Below are positions 8,147 to 18,100 of a stretch of DNA of 24,000 bases, piece by piece. Under the pieces are notes generated by a model. That model had not been told where the DNA came from, searched no databases, and saw only the letters and a program-made list of their open reading frames with translations. The number at the start of each line of letters is the position of its first letter. The stretch's first letter is position 1. The DNA is taken from positions 28,695,681 through 28,719,680 of the forward strand of contig NC_135552.1 of assembly GCF_964340395.1 (NCBI RefSeq), read 5' to 3'. The position numbers and the translations under genes were made by a program. The stretch comes from Glandiceps talaboti (Eukaryota; Hemichordata; Enteropneusta; Spengelidae).

Positions 8147-11100
8147 CTGGAATAAATAGAAGAGAGTGCTATTATGATTTAGGTGGAATGTGACATGATA
8201 CAGTTTTAAATGACATGCCTGGCCAGCTTGCATTGTATACTATCCTTCTCGACAGAACCAAGCGTGAGGACACCTCAAAAATGTATATTGAATATTTTCT
8301 ATGTTCAGTATCATGTCTAGAATTCAAACAGTGGAATCTTTTTGCTCTCAAATTGTATAAACAAAACACATGCATTTTCAGATTGTAGAATGTAACAGCT
8401 CTCACAACAACCAAAGAAACCTTTTTGTCTTTTCTCTATCACACACACAAATGTGCACATGCATACACATACACATAAACATAAGACATCTTTGTACACA
8501 CTTGCACTTGAACACATGCATACACACACAATACACATATACAATAAACATGCAAGTACGTATAACACAATTATGCAAATAAACACAACACACACACACA
8601 CAAACGTTTGAAAACCCAATGCACATACAATACATACACTTTCACACATACAATACATAAACATACTGGTACTTACATAATGATTTCTGAGCTCCAATAG
8701 AACCAATCGTAGACTGATAAATTCTTTTTCATCGAGTTCCTTGACTGTTTGTCTGTAGTCATCTACATGTGGGTACTTGGCTACTTTGGATACTATTTTA
8801 CCTCTTGTTATAAAGTATCTTGAGATCTGATCAAGATAAGAGGCTGCTTCACTCTCAACTTGTCTGATTTCACTCAGAGTATCTTCCTACATAGGATGAA
8901 AAAAGCACATGTCATGGTTAATGTAGTACAGTATCATAGGTATGGTTTCAGTAGACATCCTGTAGGTGTCCTAAGTATGATTTCAGTAGACATCCTGTAG
9001 GTGTCCTAAGTTAGTATGGTTTCAGTCCTATGTATCTTACCAAAGATATACGAGTTTGGTGTATTTCTCATGCCAATGTAAATGGTGCTAATGATAACAA
9101 AGTAACATGATAAATTTATATTTTTAGCACATACATGTATTCTATGGTAACCATACCATTGGACTGTATCCTTACCTGTACAGAAACTCCAAAATTGTTC
9201 CCATCTTCAATTTTAGGTATTGATAACTGAACCCACATCTTAATAAGATTACATTTGTCTATGAGTGTACATATGCTGGGTTTTAGTGTCTCCACCATGG
9301 ATAAAATATAGGTATTACATGGAACTGTACCATTGGGTAGGCATAACACTTTGGAACCTGCAGAAACAAGTAAATGCTTATATTGGTATTGTATTGAAGA
9401 CATAATGATTAAAACATAGTCTCAATTATATTGTGTATAACTGACAAATTTAGTTTAAAACTAATTTTAAATCATTGATAATGTTAGTCATCCAATTCCA
9501 ATAATTGTTCATGTCAGCAATCCCTTCATTTGCATTGCCATGCTGCCTTGATTTGCCTTGATGCTCCAAGGGTTCCATAATCAAATGCACCCCATGTGTG
9601 ATTTGACTTTCAACCTCTTTCAAGGAACATATTATAGTATGTTTTATGTCTAATTTCATCAATCAGTACTTTGATTGATAAGTAAACATTGCCTATTCCT
9701 ATAGTAGCATTGCAGTAATTCTAAGCTGTCATGCTTTGAGTACTTTACACTGACCAGGAATAGAATCATTTTCTTCTATTTTCCTTTTCTTTGTTGGTTG
9801 GTTAACCTGGAAGGAAATAAAAGTTCTAATCTATTAAAAAACATTTTTGGATAAAACTTAGACAAAGTAAGAAACTGAATATAACAATGTTAACTGAAAG
9901 AGAATGAGAAGGAACTCTTGAACAGGTGATAATATATTACAAACAGTGAATTCAACTTTTTTTTTGGTGTCAGTGTAAAAGAAAGATTATTATTATCAAT
10001 GTGATTTGTACACTTATTTCCTTCATCAGCTGGGCTAAAATATATGATAATACAGCTTGGAAACCTCTATTCTGGGCTAAAATATATGATAATACAGCTT
10101 GGAAACCTCTATTCTGGGCTAAAATATATGATAATACAGCTTGGAAACCTCTATTCTGGGCTAAAATATATGATAATACAGCTTGGAAACCTCTATTCTG
10201 GGCTAAAATATATGATAATACAGCTTGGAAACCTCTATTCTGGGCTAAAATATATGATAATACAGCTTGGAAACCTCTATTCTGGGCTAAAATATATGAT
10301 AATACAGCTTGGAAACCTCTATTCTGGGCTAAAATATATGATAATACAGCTTGGAAACCTCTATTCTGGGCTAAAATATATGATAATACAGCTTGGAAAC
10401 CTCTATTCTGGGCTAAAATATATGATAATAGATAATACAGCTTGGAAACCTCTATTCTGGGCTAAAATATATGATAATACAGCTTGGAAACCTCTATTCT
10501 GGGCTAAAATATATGATAATACAGCTTGGAAACCTCTATTCTGGGCTAAAATATATGATAATACAGCTTGGAAACCTCTATTCTGGGCTAAAATATATGA
10601 TAATAGATAATACAGCTTGGAAACCTCTATTCTGGGCTAAAATATATGATAATACAGCTTCGAAACCTCTATTCTAAATATTGTAGAATATGTGTATCCA
10701 TTTCTAAATAAGGAACTGAACTCTCATTGAATATTTTGTACTTACCTCCGAACTGTTAAATATAAGTGGATCAGGCACTGGAATATTGAGTTTTACACTA
10801 ACAGAGTTCATCTTACTCATACTGAACATATCACTCTATTTAGGGGGAAAAAAGGTGATGACAATAACTGAGGTTAGTTCAAGACAATGAATTTACTAAA
10901 CAGCTGACTTGATTTTACCTACAGAAATCACTCATCCCTCATTGAAACCATTCTTTTCCATCAGTTCAATCTACTGTAATAGACACAAAGATCTAGTTAA
11001 GCTAACATATTTTCTTCACTGACGTAAACTAATAATTATATTGAAGAGGGAATCCAGTAAATAGTCTTGGGTCTGAGGTAGATTTTACACATCAATCATC

Positions 11101-12839
11101 TTCCAAAACTATACATCATTATTTCAAATTAGACGTGGATGTATGTTTAAAAATGTATAATTAAATAATTGCAATGATATGCGTAATTTTAAAAAAGCCA
11201 GCACACAGCTTGGCTATCAAAGACATGGTATTAAACCCTCTTTTAGGTTGACTGAAATAAGTATAGCTTCTGACATTTCATTAAGCAGTGGCCTAGGTTG
11301 CTATGGAAATTATGGAAGATATCTGACCTTTGACATTTCATCTAGTTCTGTCACCTTCTTGGGAAAATATTCCATCACCTGCTTCTCTGCCTGTCATAAT
11401 AAACATATAAATATATGACTTAAAAAAATAAATGTTATGATGGAAATAATTGCTGGTAGGAAGACAAGTAAGTCAAAATATACTTGGTCTATAACTGATA
11501 CATGACAGATCTTTGTCTTGACAAATACAAAGATTATCAAGATGAGATTATGGTCTAAGTGATATCGTCAGAGATTTTCTCAGAAATCCTTGCATGAGAT
11601 TCCTCAATGGCAATTCATGAGCCAACGTGACCAACAGCAAATATAACCTATAAAGGCATAAGATCAACTTGTCTTGATGTTTCTCTGAAATCGCAAATAA
11701 TTGTAGGTGATGTAAAATCATGAAATCACTCTCCAGAACCCATAGTTATGAAAATGTCTCTATTTTCTGGAGTGGTGTTACCCATTAAATCAATTTTTAA
11801 CATAAAAAACTCTACTATTTGATGACAACTAGTGTGTACGATACAACCTGTTGTGGCACCATATCAGACCACTGATGACAACTAGTGTGTACGATACAAC
11901 CTGTTGTGGCACCATATCAGACCACTGATGACAGAATACATATCTTAAGAGTCTAGATGAAGACATACCTCTGAGAAAAAGTTATCTTTGAAATCTGCCA
12001 TCTGAAAAAAAAATTAACACAAGTTTGTTTTAATATTTGTATGCAAACTGTCTGGCTGGACTACTCAAGTCCATGGTATAAACAAACATTCTGGTACTAA
12101 ATTTCTATAGAATGTTGTAAAATTCCTTGAATGAAGGTAAAATTTAGAAGTATAGTGAAATTAGAAATAAAGAATCTAAGCTTTGATCAACAAATTATTT
12201 TCCCACACTAATAGTTTGTATGAATTGCATTGATAGAATTTGAAATATTTTAAAGTCAGATCTCGGTCTAGAGTGTTCAACATAAACTCCAAGTATCTTC
12301 GGTGTTCTAAGAATCTTCAACTTGTAAATTGTGTAGTATACTGTGTAATATATCGCAATGAGGGGGGGGGGGGGTGTTTGAATAGTATCAGTATCACTCG
12401 GTAGTGATCATTTGCCATTGGCATATCCTCAAGGTTCCTTGATTTTACCAACATTATTTGAAAAGCTGATTCAAGTCTAAAATTTGTAGGGTTTCTCACT
12501 TTCATAGATTTGATCCTCGGGATATTTGTAAAACAAATGTGCAATACTGCAATAGTACACATTTATAAGATAAAACACCCTAGGGAAGTGTCAACGAATG
12601 TGTTTTTGTACTGTAATAAAAATGCTTATAATTAATAGTATTGGTATTAGCATAGTCCTGCTTGCATATGGAGTAAAGTCCACCGGTGTTGAGCGAATAA
12701 TCGCATGCACCGTCTGCAAGCACTGTACTAGTAGTGTTAGTGTTAGTAAAGCACATAAACAAAAGTTAACATGCGGAAATCATCAATACGTTATCACCAA
12801 ACACATATAAAATACTACCTTTCCTGCATCCATAACCAT
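8066..12839 (-). CDS. PSME3: Proteasome activator complex subunit 3 (PA28-gamma / REG-gamma), 8 coding exons, 243 aa
   Basis: Homoheptameric nuclear 11S cap that opens the 20S proteasome gate for ATP- and ubiquitin-independent degradation. Exons (minus): 12839-12819, 12001-11969, 11390-11328, 10835-10746, 9806-9755, 9357-9176, 8886-8677, 8146-8066. All junctions are GT-AG, and the joined 732 nt stay open from ATG to TAG. Residues about 19-39 hold FPKKVTELDEM, and 60-66 hold the IPVPDP loop. Residues 75-80 (KKRKIE) sit where human PSME3 has its nuclear-localisation-type insert, which marks the gamma rather than the alpha or beta type. Residues 134-147 are the activation loop (PKIEDGNNFGVSVQ), followed by ESEAASYLDQISRYFITR and KYPHVDDYR. 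The C-terminal tail, which docks on the 20S alpha ring, ends in Tyr as in the human protein. At 243 aa it is slightly shorter than the human 254, all at the N-terminus. Translation could instead start at ATG 12833 or in exon 2 (ATG 12001). It lies head to head with the glycosyltransferase gene. Confidence 0.95.
8147..8676 (-). repeat. PSME3 intron 7 with a degenerate (CA/TG)-rich tract
   Basis: About 8440-8660 is rich in CACA/CATA on the + strand, so the transcript is UG/UAUG-rich. A purer (AC) run lies at 8586-8600. The tract starts immediately downstream of the exon 7 donor. Confidence 0.75.
8677..8886 (-). CDS. PSME3: PSME3 coding exon 7
   Basis: 210 nt, phase 0, ending TAT|GTAAGT. It encodes VESEAASYLDQISRYFITR and KYPHVDDYR plus LDEKEFISLRL, the most conserved PA28-gamma block. 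Confidence 0.97.
8937..9030. repeat. About 2.5 copies of a 35-bp tandem repeat in PSME3 intron 6
   Basis: TTTCAGTAGACATCCTGTAG starts at 8946 and 8981 (35 bp apart). A truncated third copy (TTTCAG at 9020) follows a 4-bp insertion. Confidence 0.8.
9176..9357 (-). CDS. PSME3: PSME3 coding exon 6 (activation loop)
   Basis: 182 nt from CTGCAG acceptor to CAG|GTAAGG donor. It encodes SKVLCLPNG, KCNLIKMWVQLSIP and the activation loop EDGNNFGVS, close to the human sequence. Confidence 0.97.
9358..9754 (-). other. PSME3 intron 5, no feature seen
   Basis: AT-rich. A 70-codon minus-strand open frame (9450-9662) has no family resemblance, and PA28 proteins have no insert here. Confidence 0.5.
9755..9806 (-). 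CDS. PSME3: PSME3 coding exon 5 (nuclear-localisation-type segment)
   Basis: 52 nt, ending in phase 1 (CCTG|GTCAGT). It encodes VNQPTKKRKIEENDSIP with the basic KKRK cluster. Skipping it would shift the frame of exon 6. Confidence 0.92.
10031..10675. repeat. Minisatellite, 42-bp unit, about 15 near-identical copies in PSME3 intron 4
   Basis: Unit TGGGCTAAAATATATGATAA, then TACAGCTTGGAAACCTCTATTC. Copies are identical to the eye except the last (CTTCGAAACC) and two that carry the same 7-bp insertion (GATAATAGATAATACAG). Those two are 175 bp apart (4 units + 7), which shows block duplication. Ends are sharp. Unit length is a multiple of three, hence false ORFs in the + frames. Confidence 0.97.
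10746..10835 (-). CDS. PSME3: PSME3 coding exon 4
   Basis: 90 nt, phase 0, ending GAG|GTAAGT. It encodes a Met/Ser-rich segment and NIPVPDPLIF, matching the helix-1/loop boundary of PA28 proteins. Confidence 0.92.
10836..11327 (-). other. PSME3 intron 3, nothing notable
   Basis: AT-rich unique sequence between exons 4 and 3. No repeat or coding signal was recognised. Confidence 0.5.
11328..11390 (-). CDS. PSME3: PSME3 coding exon 3
   Basis: 63 nt, phase 0 at both ends (GACAG acceptor, AAG|GTCAGA donor). It encodes the first helix with FPKKVTELDE, a clear family signature. Confidence 0.93.
11821..11926. repeat. Exact 53-bp tandem duplication in PSME3 intron 2
   Basis: 11821-11873 and 11874-11926 appear identical (GATGACAACTAGTGTGTACG...ATCAGACCACT). 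GATGACA starts a third copy that breaks off. The perfect identity suggests a very recent event. Confidence 0.9.
11969..12001 (-). CDS. PSME3: PSME3 coding exon 2
   Basis: 33 nt between a long pyrimidine tract ending CAG and donor GAG|GTATGT. It encodes MADFKDNFFSE, in the place of human VDSFRERITSE. The exon begins with ATG itself. Confidence 0.85.
12002..12818 (-). other. PSME3 intron 1 with a G13 homopolymer
   Basis: Contains a run of 13 G on the + strand (12362-12374). Both strands have short open frames without support. Otherwise AT-rich. Confidence 0.6.
12819..12839 (-). CDS. PSME3: PSME3 coding exon 1
   Basis: Seven codons with in-frame ATGs at 12839 and 12833, ending AAG|GTAGTA. It is very short and lacks strong similarity, so it is the least certain exon. 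Confidence 0.6.
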
Positions 12840-12987
12840 AAATAAATTCCTATTATGAAAAATTCTGGGCTTTTGGGAGGGGAAATACAAGTATTTGTGT
12901 GTCAAACAGTTCGATAAGGACTGTCATCCACTTCTGCCGCCAACCGTGCATGTGGTGAGTGTGCGCCAATTTCACGCGGCGGAAGTG

Positions 12988-13000
12988 TGACCTATGACCT
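12988..13000 (-). promoter_or_regulatory. Perfect DR1 nuclear-receptor element
   Basis: TGACCT-A-TGACCT, i.e. AGGTCA-T-AGGTCA on the minus strand: two perfect half-sites spaced by one base. DR1 is the class bound by HNF4, RXR and COUP-TF type receptors. It sits beside the ETS-like site in the shared promoter. Confidence 0.5.
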
Positions 13001-13164
13001 TTGCAGACGTTTGCCCCAACAATATATATTAACTTTGATTACAAATTCAAATCACGTTTCTTGTGGTATTCGTCATGTCAAAACAATGATTCACTACAAA
13101 TTAAAACATTAATAAAACTTACAAAATTATGTATCATGCAAGAAGAAGAAGCGAACAACTAAAC

Positions 13165-13176
13165 AGGTCATGACCT
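13165..13176. promoter_or_regulatory. Perfect palindromic AGGTCATGACCT element (IR0)
   Basis: Two inverted AGGTCA half-sites with no spacer, identical to the classical palindromic thyroid-hormone/retinoid response element. It lies just upstream of the putative + strand transcription start. Confidence 0.45.
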
Positions 13177-13275
13177 CTCACTCAAAATGGCAGCTGCCAG
13201 CCGTTCAATAAAAGTGTTTTAATATCGTAAGTCCAGTCCGCAGATGGTACGAACACTTTCATTTGCCACTGCAAG

Positions 13276-13660
13276 GTAAATAACCTAATGTACTTTTAGT
13301 ACAGATGTGATTAGTTTCGCATGCATGACACATGTGACAAGTTTTGTGCGTAGATCATTGCATACATGCATGGAGTTTTAAACGTGATTCGATTGAACAT
13401 AAGTGTACATAAGCCAATAAGATCGCCGATATACAGAGCAAATATTGCACTAGTTCGACAAGTAAAATCATATTATTTCTTGCTCAGATATATGTATAGC
13501 CTTTTCGTCATAATCATATTATTACTAATTGGTGGAATACCTCATAGACCCATGGTGGAATGAATGAGTAAGACTTTGTAAGTATACATATGAAAATAAA
13601 AATAAGAAACAACTATTAAAGTCAAAGAAAACAGTTTTCAAATACACACACAAACGCACG

Positions 13661-13702
<42 letters not shown>

Positions 13703-14027
13703 GTACAATATATATTCAATTTCAAAATAAATGTACAAAATGACTTGTGTAGATAATTTGTTGTTTAATAATTTGTTAATTAATATTTTTGACATATTTT
13801 CAGGTACTATACATCTTGAATTCTAGTACTCTATTCTACATTAAGTTTAACACAATTTTTATGGACTTCCAGGAAGTTTTCGAATTTGGAATATTTTTTG
13901 TGTGCATCTTAGAATAAAGTTTTTCTCAGTTGTGCATACACTAGACAAATTGACTAAAAATGTGAATATCAATAGAGAGAAAAATATGTTGAAATATTAT
14001 TTGCCATTTTTGTGTCTTTTTTGACAG
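13276..14027 (+). other. Probable 5'-UTR intron of the glycosyltransferase gene
   Basis: Runs from a GTAAAT donor to TTTTTTGACAG. It contains a CA microsatellite and AT-rich sequence. The + open frame 13366-13563 has no domain. Confidence 0.45.
13646..13700. repeat. (CA)n microsatellite
   Basis: ACACACACAAACGCACGCACGCACACAC... to about 13700; on the minus strand it is TG-rich. Confidence 0.95.
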
Positions 14028-15110
14028 GTGTATTTGCTTACATGATTGTAACTCTTAGTTCATCTCCCACGACACCAGCCATGTTTGGGAGACGGAAAAT
14101 CAGTGCAATTGACATTTTAAAATTAATGACATGTATAATGGTTGGTTTCTCTGCAAGAACTTTGATTGATGTTCTACTACCAGAGTCATCCACATGTCAT
14201 CCCTGTCCAGTGTGTCCTGTTTCCAAATGTAATGCGCAAAGACAGGGATATGACACATTGATGATAGATGAATTCAAACCTAAGACAAAGTATGAAGTGC
14301 TTCGATGGGCATATTTTACAGAACGGCATCTGTATGAGAACCTAGATGACGATCCAAGAATCGGACTGATAGGAAACTATAAACTTGATGTTCAGGATGT
14401 CATCTCTGAAGCTGTGGCGATAATTAACCAACAAAGTACTGTCAAGTATGATTTTAAAAAACTTGTGAATGGATACCGAAGGGTTGATGCCATGATTGGT
14501 GCAGAGTACGTTTTAGATTTAGAAGTTACAAAACCTGAAAAAACTCGTACAGAACAGAGACGAATGTATCTCATCAAACCCTTTACCAGAACACAGAATC
14601 TTCCAACAACATTTGGAGAGACAGCTCAGACTGTCAACTTCATCATGACATTGTCAAGGGTTACCAGTCGAGTTGAAGCATTCATGCAGAGATATGAAGA
14701 AGTGTGTTTGAAAACTGATGACAACACTAGTTTACTTGTTGTGTTGTTTACTGGCACCACAGCAGAAGAGGAATATGATGTTGAGGAAGTTAAAAATCTG
14801 CTGATAAGTTATCAAGAACAATATCCAGAAGCTATGATTAGTTTTATAGAAACAAAAGGCACCTTTTCACGAGCTGTTGGACTGGACTTGGGTATCAAAC
14901 AGTTTTCAGATAATTCACTTTTGTTTTTGTGTGATGTTGATGTGGGCTTTGACAACAACTTCTTGAATCGTTGTCGTAGGAATACTATCTACAAACAGCA
15001 AGCATACTTTCCCATTGTCTTTTCTCTGTATGATCCAGCACTTATCTATCAAGATGTAGAGGGAGAGAAGATACCAGAAGAACCTAGCCAAGATATCACC
15101 AAACATAATG
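14028..15110 (+). CDS. Glycosyltransferase coding exon 1 (exon begins 14028, translation from about 14081)
   Basis: The exon follows TTTTTTGACAG and ends CATAATG|GTAATG in phase 1. It encodes the membrane anchor, stem and the DxD half of the catalytic domain. Reading past the donor meets a stop at 15179, just before the 30-bp array. Confidence 0.9.
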
Positions 15111-18100
15111 GTAATGTTCGTTTTCAATTTTTACTCTTCCAAATTTATTCTGTTAATGGCAAATGCTTTGCTGTAGACTGAAAGATCAGCCATTGTGGGC
15201 ACTCTCCTCATCCCTTCAGCCATTGTGGGCACTCTCCTTATTCCTTCAGCCATTGTGGGCACTCTCCTTATCCCTCCAGCCATTGTGGGCACTCTTCTTA
15301 TCCCTTCAGCCATTGTGGGCACTCTCCTCATCCCTTCAGCCATTGTGGGCACTCTCCTTATCCCTTCAGCCATTGTGGGCACTCTCCTTATCCCTTCAGC
15401 CATTGTGGGCACTCTTCTCATCCCATCAGCCATTGTGGGCACTCTTCTCATCCCTTCAGCCATAGTGGGCACTCTTCTCATCCCTTCAGCCATTGTGGGC
15501 ACTCTCCTTATCCCTTCAGCCATTGTGGGAACTCTCCTTATCCCTTCAGCCATTGTGGGCACTCTTCTCATCCCTTCAGCCATTGTGGGCACTCTCCTTA
15601 TCCCTTCAGCCATTGTGGGCACTCTTCTTATCCCTTCAGCCATTGTAGGCACTCTTCTTATACCTTCAGCCATTGTAGGCACTCTCGTCATCCCTTCAGC
15701 CATTGTGGGCACTCTTCTCATCCCTTCAGCCATTGTGGGTACTCTCCTTATCCCTTCAGCCATTGTAGGCACTCTCCTTATCCCTTCAACCATTGTGGGC
15801 ACTCTTCTCATCACTTCAGCCATTGTGGGCACCCTTCTTATCCCTTCAGCCATTGTGGGCACTCTCCTTATCCCTTCAGCCATTGTGGGCACTCTCCTTA
15901 TCCCATCAGCCATTGTGGGCAATCTCCTTATCCCTTCAGCCATAGTGGGCACTCTTCTCATCCCTTCAGCCATTGTGGGCACTCTCCTTATCCCTTCAGC
16001 CATTGTGGGCACTCTCCTTATCCCTTAGGCTTTCCACAAGAACACTTATTTTACAGTCTAACTTTACTGTTGCATACATTGTATTCTACACATCTATGTC
16101 AAAGTGTGCCTTCACAGATTGATACGCCCGCATCACGGAGCAGTGCAGCAATGGGTATATCTTTATCTGTTATGGGTATAACTTTATCTGTAAGTTTCTG
16201 GGTTTGGGTTCATTATGGGTGTATCTTTATCTGTAAGTTTCTGGGTTTGGGTTCATTATGGGTGTATCTTTATCTGTAAGTTTCTGGGTTTGGGTTCATT
16301 ATGGGTGTATCTTTATCTGTAAGTTTCTGGGTTTGGGTTCATTATGGGTGTATCTTTATCTGTAAGTTTCTGGGTTTGGGTTCATTATGGGTGTATCTTT
16401 ATCTGTAAGTTTCTGAGTTCATTATGGGTGTATCTTTATCTGTAGGTTTCTGAGTTCATTATGGGTATATCTTTATCTGTAAGTTTCTGGGTTTGGGTTC
16501 ATTATGGGTGTATCTTTATCTGTAAGTTTCTGAGTTCATTATGGGTGTATCTTTATCTGTAAGTTTCTGAGTTCATTATGGGTGTATCTTTATCTGTAAG
16601 TTTCTGAGGTCATTATGGGTATATCTTTATCTGTAAGTTTCTGGGTTTGGGTTCATTATGGGTGTATCTTTATCTGTAAGTTTCTGAGTTCATTATGGGT
16701 GTATCTTTATCTGTAAGTTTCTGAGTTCATTATGGGTATATCTTTATCTGTAAGTTTCTGAGTTCATTATGGGTGTATCTTTATCTGTAAGTTTCTGAGT
16801 TCATTATGGGTGTATCTTTATCTGTAAGTTTCTGAGTTCATTATGGGTATATCTTTATCTGTAAGTTTCTGAGTTCATTATGGGTGTATCTTTATCTGTA
16901 AGTTTCTGAATTCATTATGGGTATATCTTTATCTGTAAGTTTCTGAGTTCATTATGGGTGTATCTTTATCTGTAAGTTCTGAGTTCATTATGGGTATATC
17001 TTTATCTGTCAGTTTCTGAGTTCATTATGGGTATATCTTTATCTGTCAGTTTCTGAGTTCATTATGGGTATATCTTTATCTGTAAGTTTCTGGGTTCACT
17101 GTGGGTGTATCTTTATCTGTAAGTTTCTGGGTTCACTATGGGTATATCTTTATCTGTAGGTTTCTGGGTTCACTATGGGTATGGTATGGCTTGTCTATAC
17201 AACTATGACTATAGGGCAGTTGGTGGCTTTGATATCACTACATATGGCTGGGGAGGTGAAGATGTGGAACTCTACAATCGATTCATCAAAAGTAATGTAA
17301 AAGTAGGTCTCTCTTTTCTATGTTTAGTCTTGTTCTGTCTTGTTTGACTAAATATGACATTTTATATTATCTTTCAAATTTTCACCTTAAAACATTTAGT
17401 TTTATGGAGAACACAGCCTAGCACCAAATCATTTTGTTTGAAGAATTATATTATGTAATATAAAATATTACAATATTGTAGTAGTTATAGATAACATAGC
17501 ATAATGTGTTTTCACATACAATAATTGCATGTGAAAACACATTAGGACATTATGTTCATAACTACCACTGATTCCGATTCAGATAGTTTATTGGCTGGCC
17601 ATATTTACAAAACATTGGATTGTGACTATTCACAAGTGTTCCTTAGTAAATTGATAGAGAAAAAGACATGATAAAATTGAGGAAAAAAGAACATAAAAAA
17701 AAAACTAAGATGAAAAAGCAAGAAACAGGACTCATTTAAAATTCTTATAGGACAAGGCTAAAAGCTTTTCCTTTAAACATTCAGAGGATGACATCATGCT
17801 TTGATAGCACCAACCAGAGCATAGAACACATTGACAGACACTGCACCACACTATGCTTACTAAATTATCACCAGGTAACATGTTCGTTCAATTATTTGCA
17901 TGATATATATAGTAGTTCTCCATCACCAGATGTTCATTTCTTCATCACTGTCACCAGATGTTCATTTCTTCATCACTTTCACCAGATGTTCATTTCTTCA
18001 TCACTGTCACCAGATGTTTATTTCTTCATCTGCTCATTCATACTTACAGGTATTCCGAGCTGTTGACCCAGCACTTATCCACCATTATCATAACCGATCA

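Larger units (their letters stand above)
12840..13275. promoter_or_regulatory. Putative bidirectional promoter between PSME3 (-) and the glycosyltransferase gene (+)
   Basis: The interval between the PSME3 start and the first plausible + donor is short and holds the densest CpG of the window (GCCGCCAACCGTGC, GCGCCAATTTCACGCGGCGGAAG). Visible sites include CCAAT/E2F-like GCGCCAAT, an ETS-like CGGAAGTG (12980-12987), a direct-repeat nuclear-receptor element, a palindromic one, and a YY1-like CAAAATGGC (13183-13191). The + strand first exon probably ends at GCAAG|GTAAAT (13275) or ATC|GTAAGT (13226). ATGs inside it (13187, 13244) open only short upstream frames, so it is taken as 5' UTR. Confidence 0.55.
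17303..18049 (+). other. Glycosyltransferase intron 2 with hairpin and 28-bp repeats
   Basis: GTAGGT donor, TACTTACAG acceptor. Contains a long palindrome (17481-17565) and a four-copy 28-bp repeat next to the acceptor. The A-rich block near 17670-17720 is unremarkable. Confidence 0.8.

Noticed and set aside
9450-9662. 70-codon minus-strand frame between PSME3 exons 5 and 6
   Set aside because: PA28 proteins have no insert here. Exons 5 and 6 join in phase without it, and no acceptor/donor pair frames it.
10001-10677. Overlapping frames of 144 and 188 codons repeating WAKIYDNTAWKPLF
   Set aside because: The 42-bp array keeps frames open. It lies in an intron of PSME3, which is transcribed from the other strand.
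13244-13275. ATG in the putative 5' exon of the glycosyltransferase gene as the true start
   Set aside because: Spliced to 14028 it reads out of the transferase frame and soon meets a stop, so it is at most an upstream ORF.
15131-16028. Long open frames on both strands (up to 293 codons) through the 30-bp array
   Set aside because: They are a by-product of a 30-bp unit. They have no unique domain or splice logic and are out of frame with the exon upstream, which hits a stop at 15179-15181.
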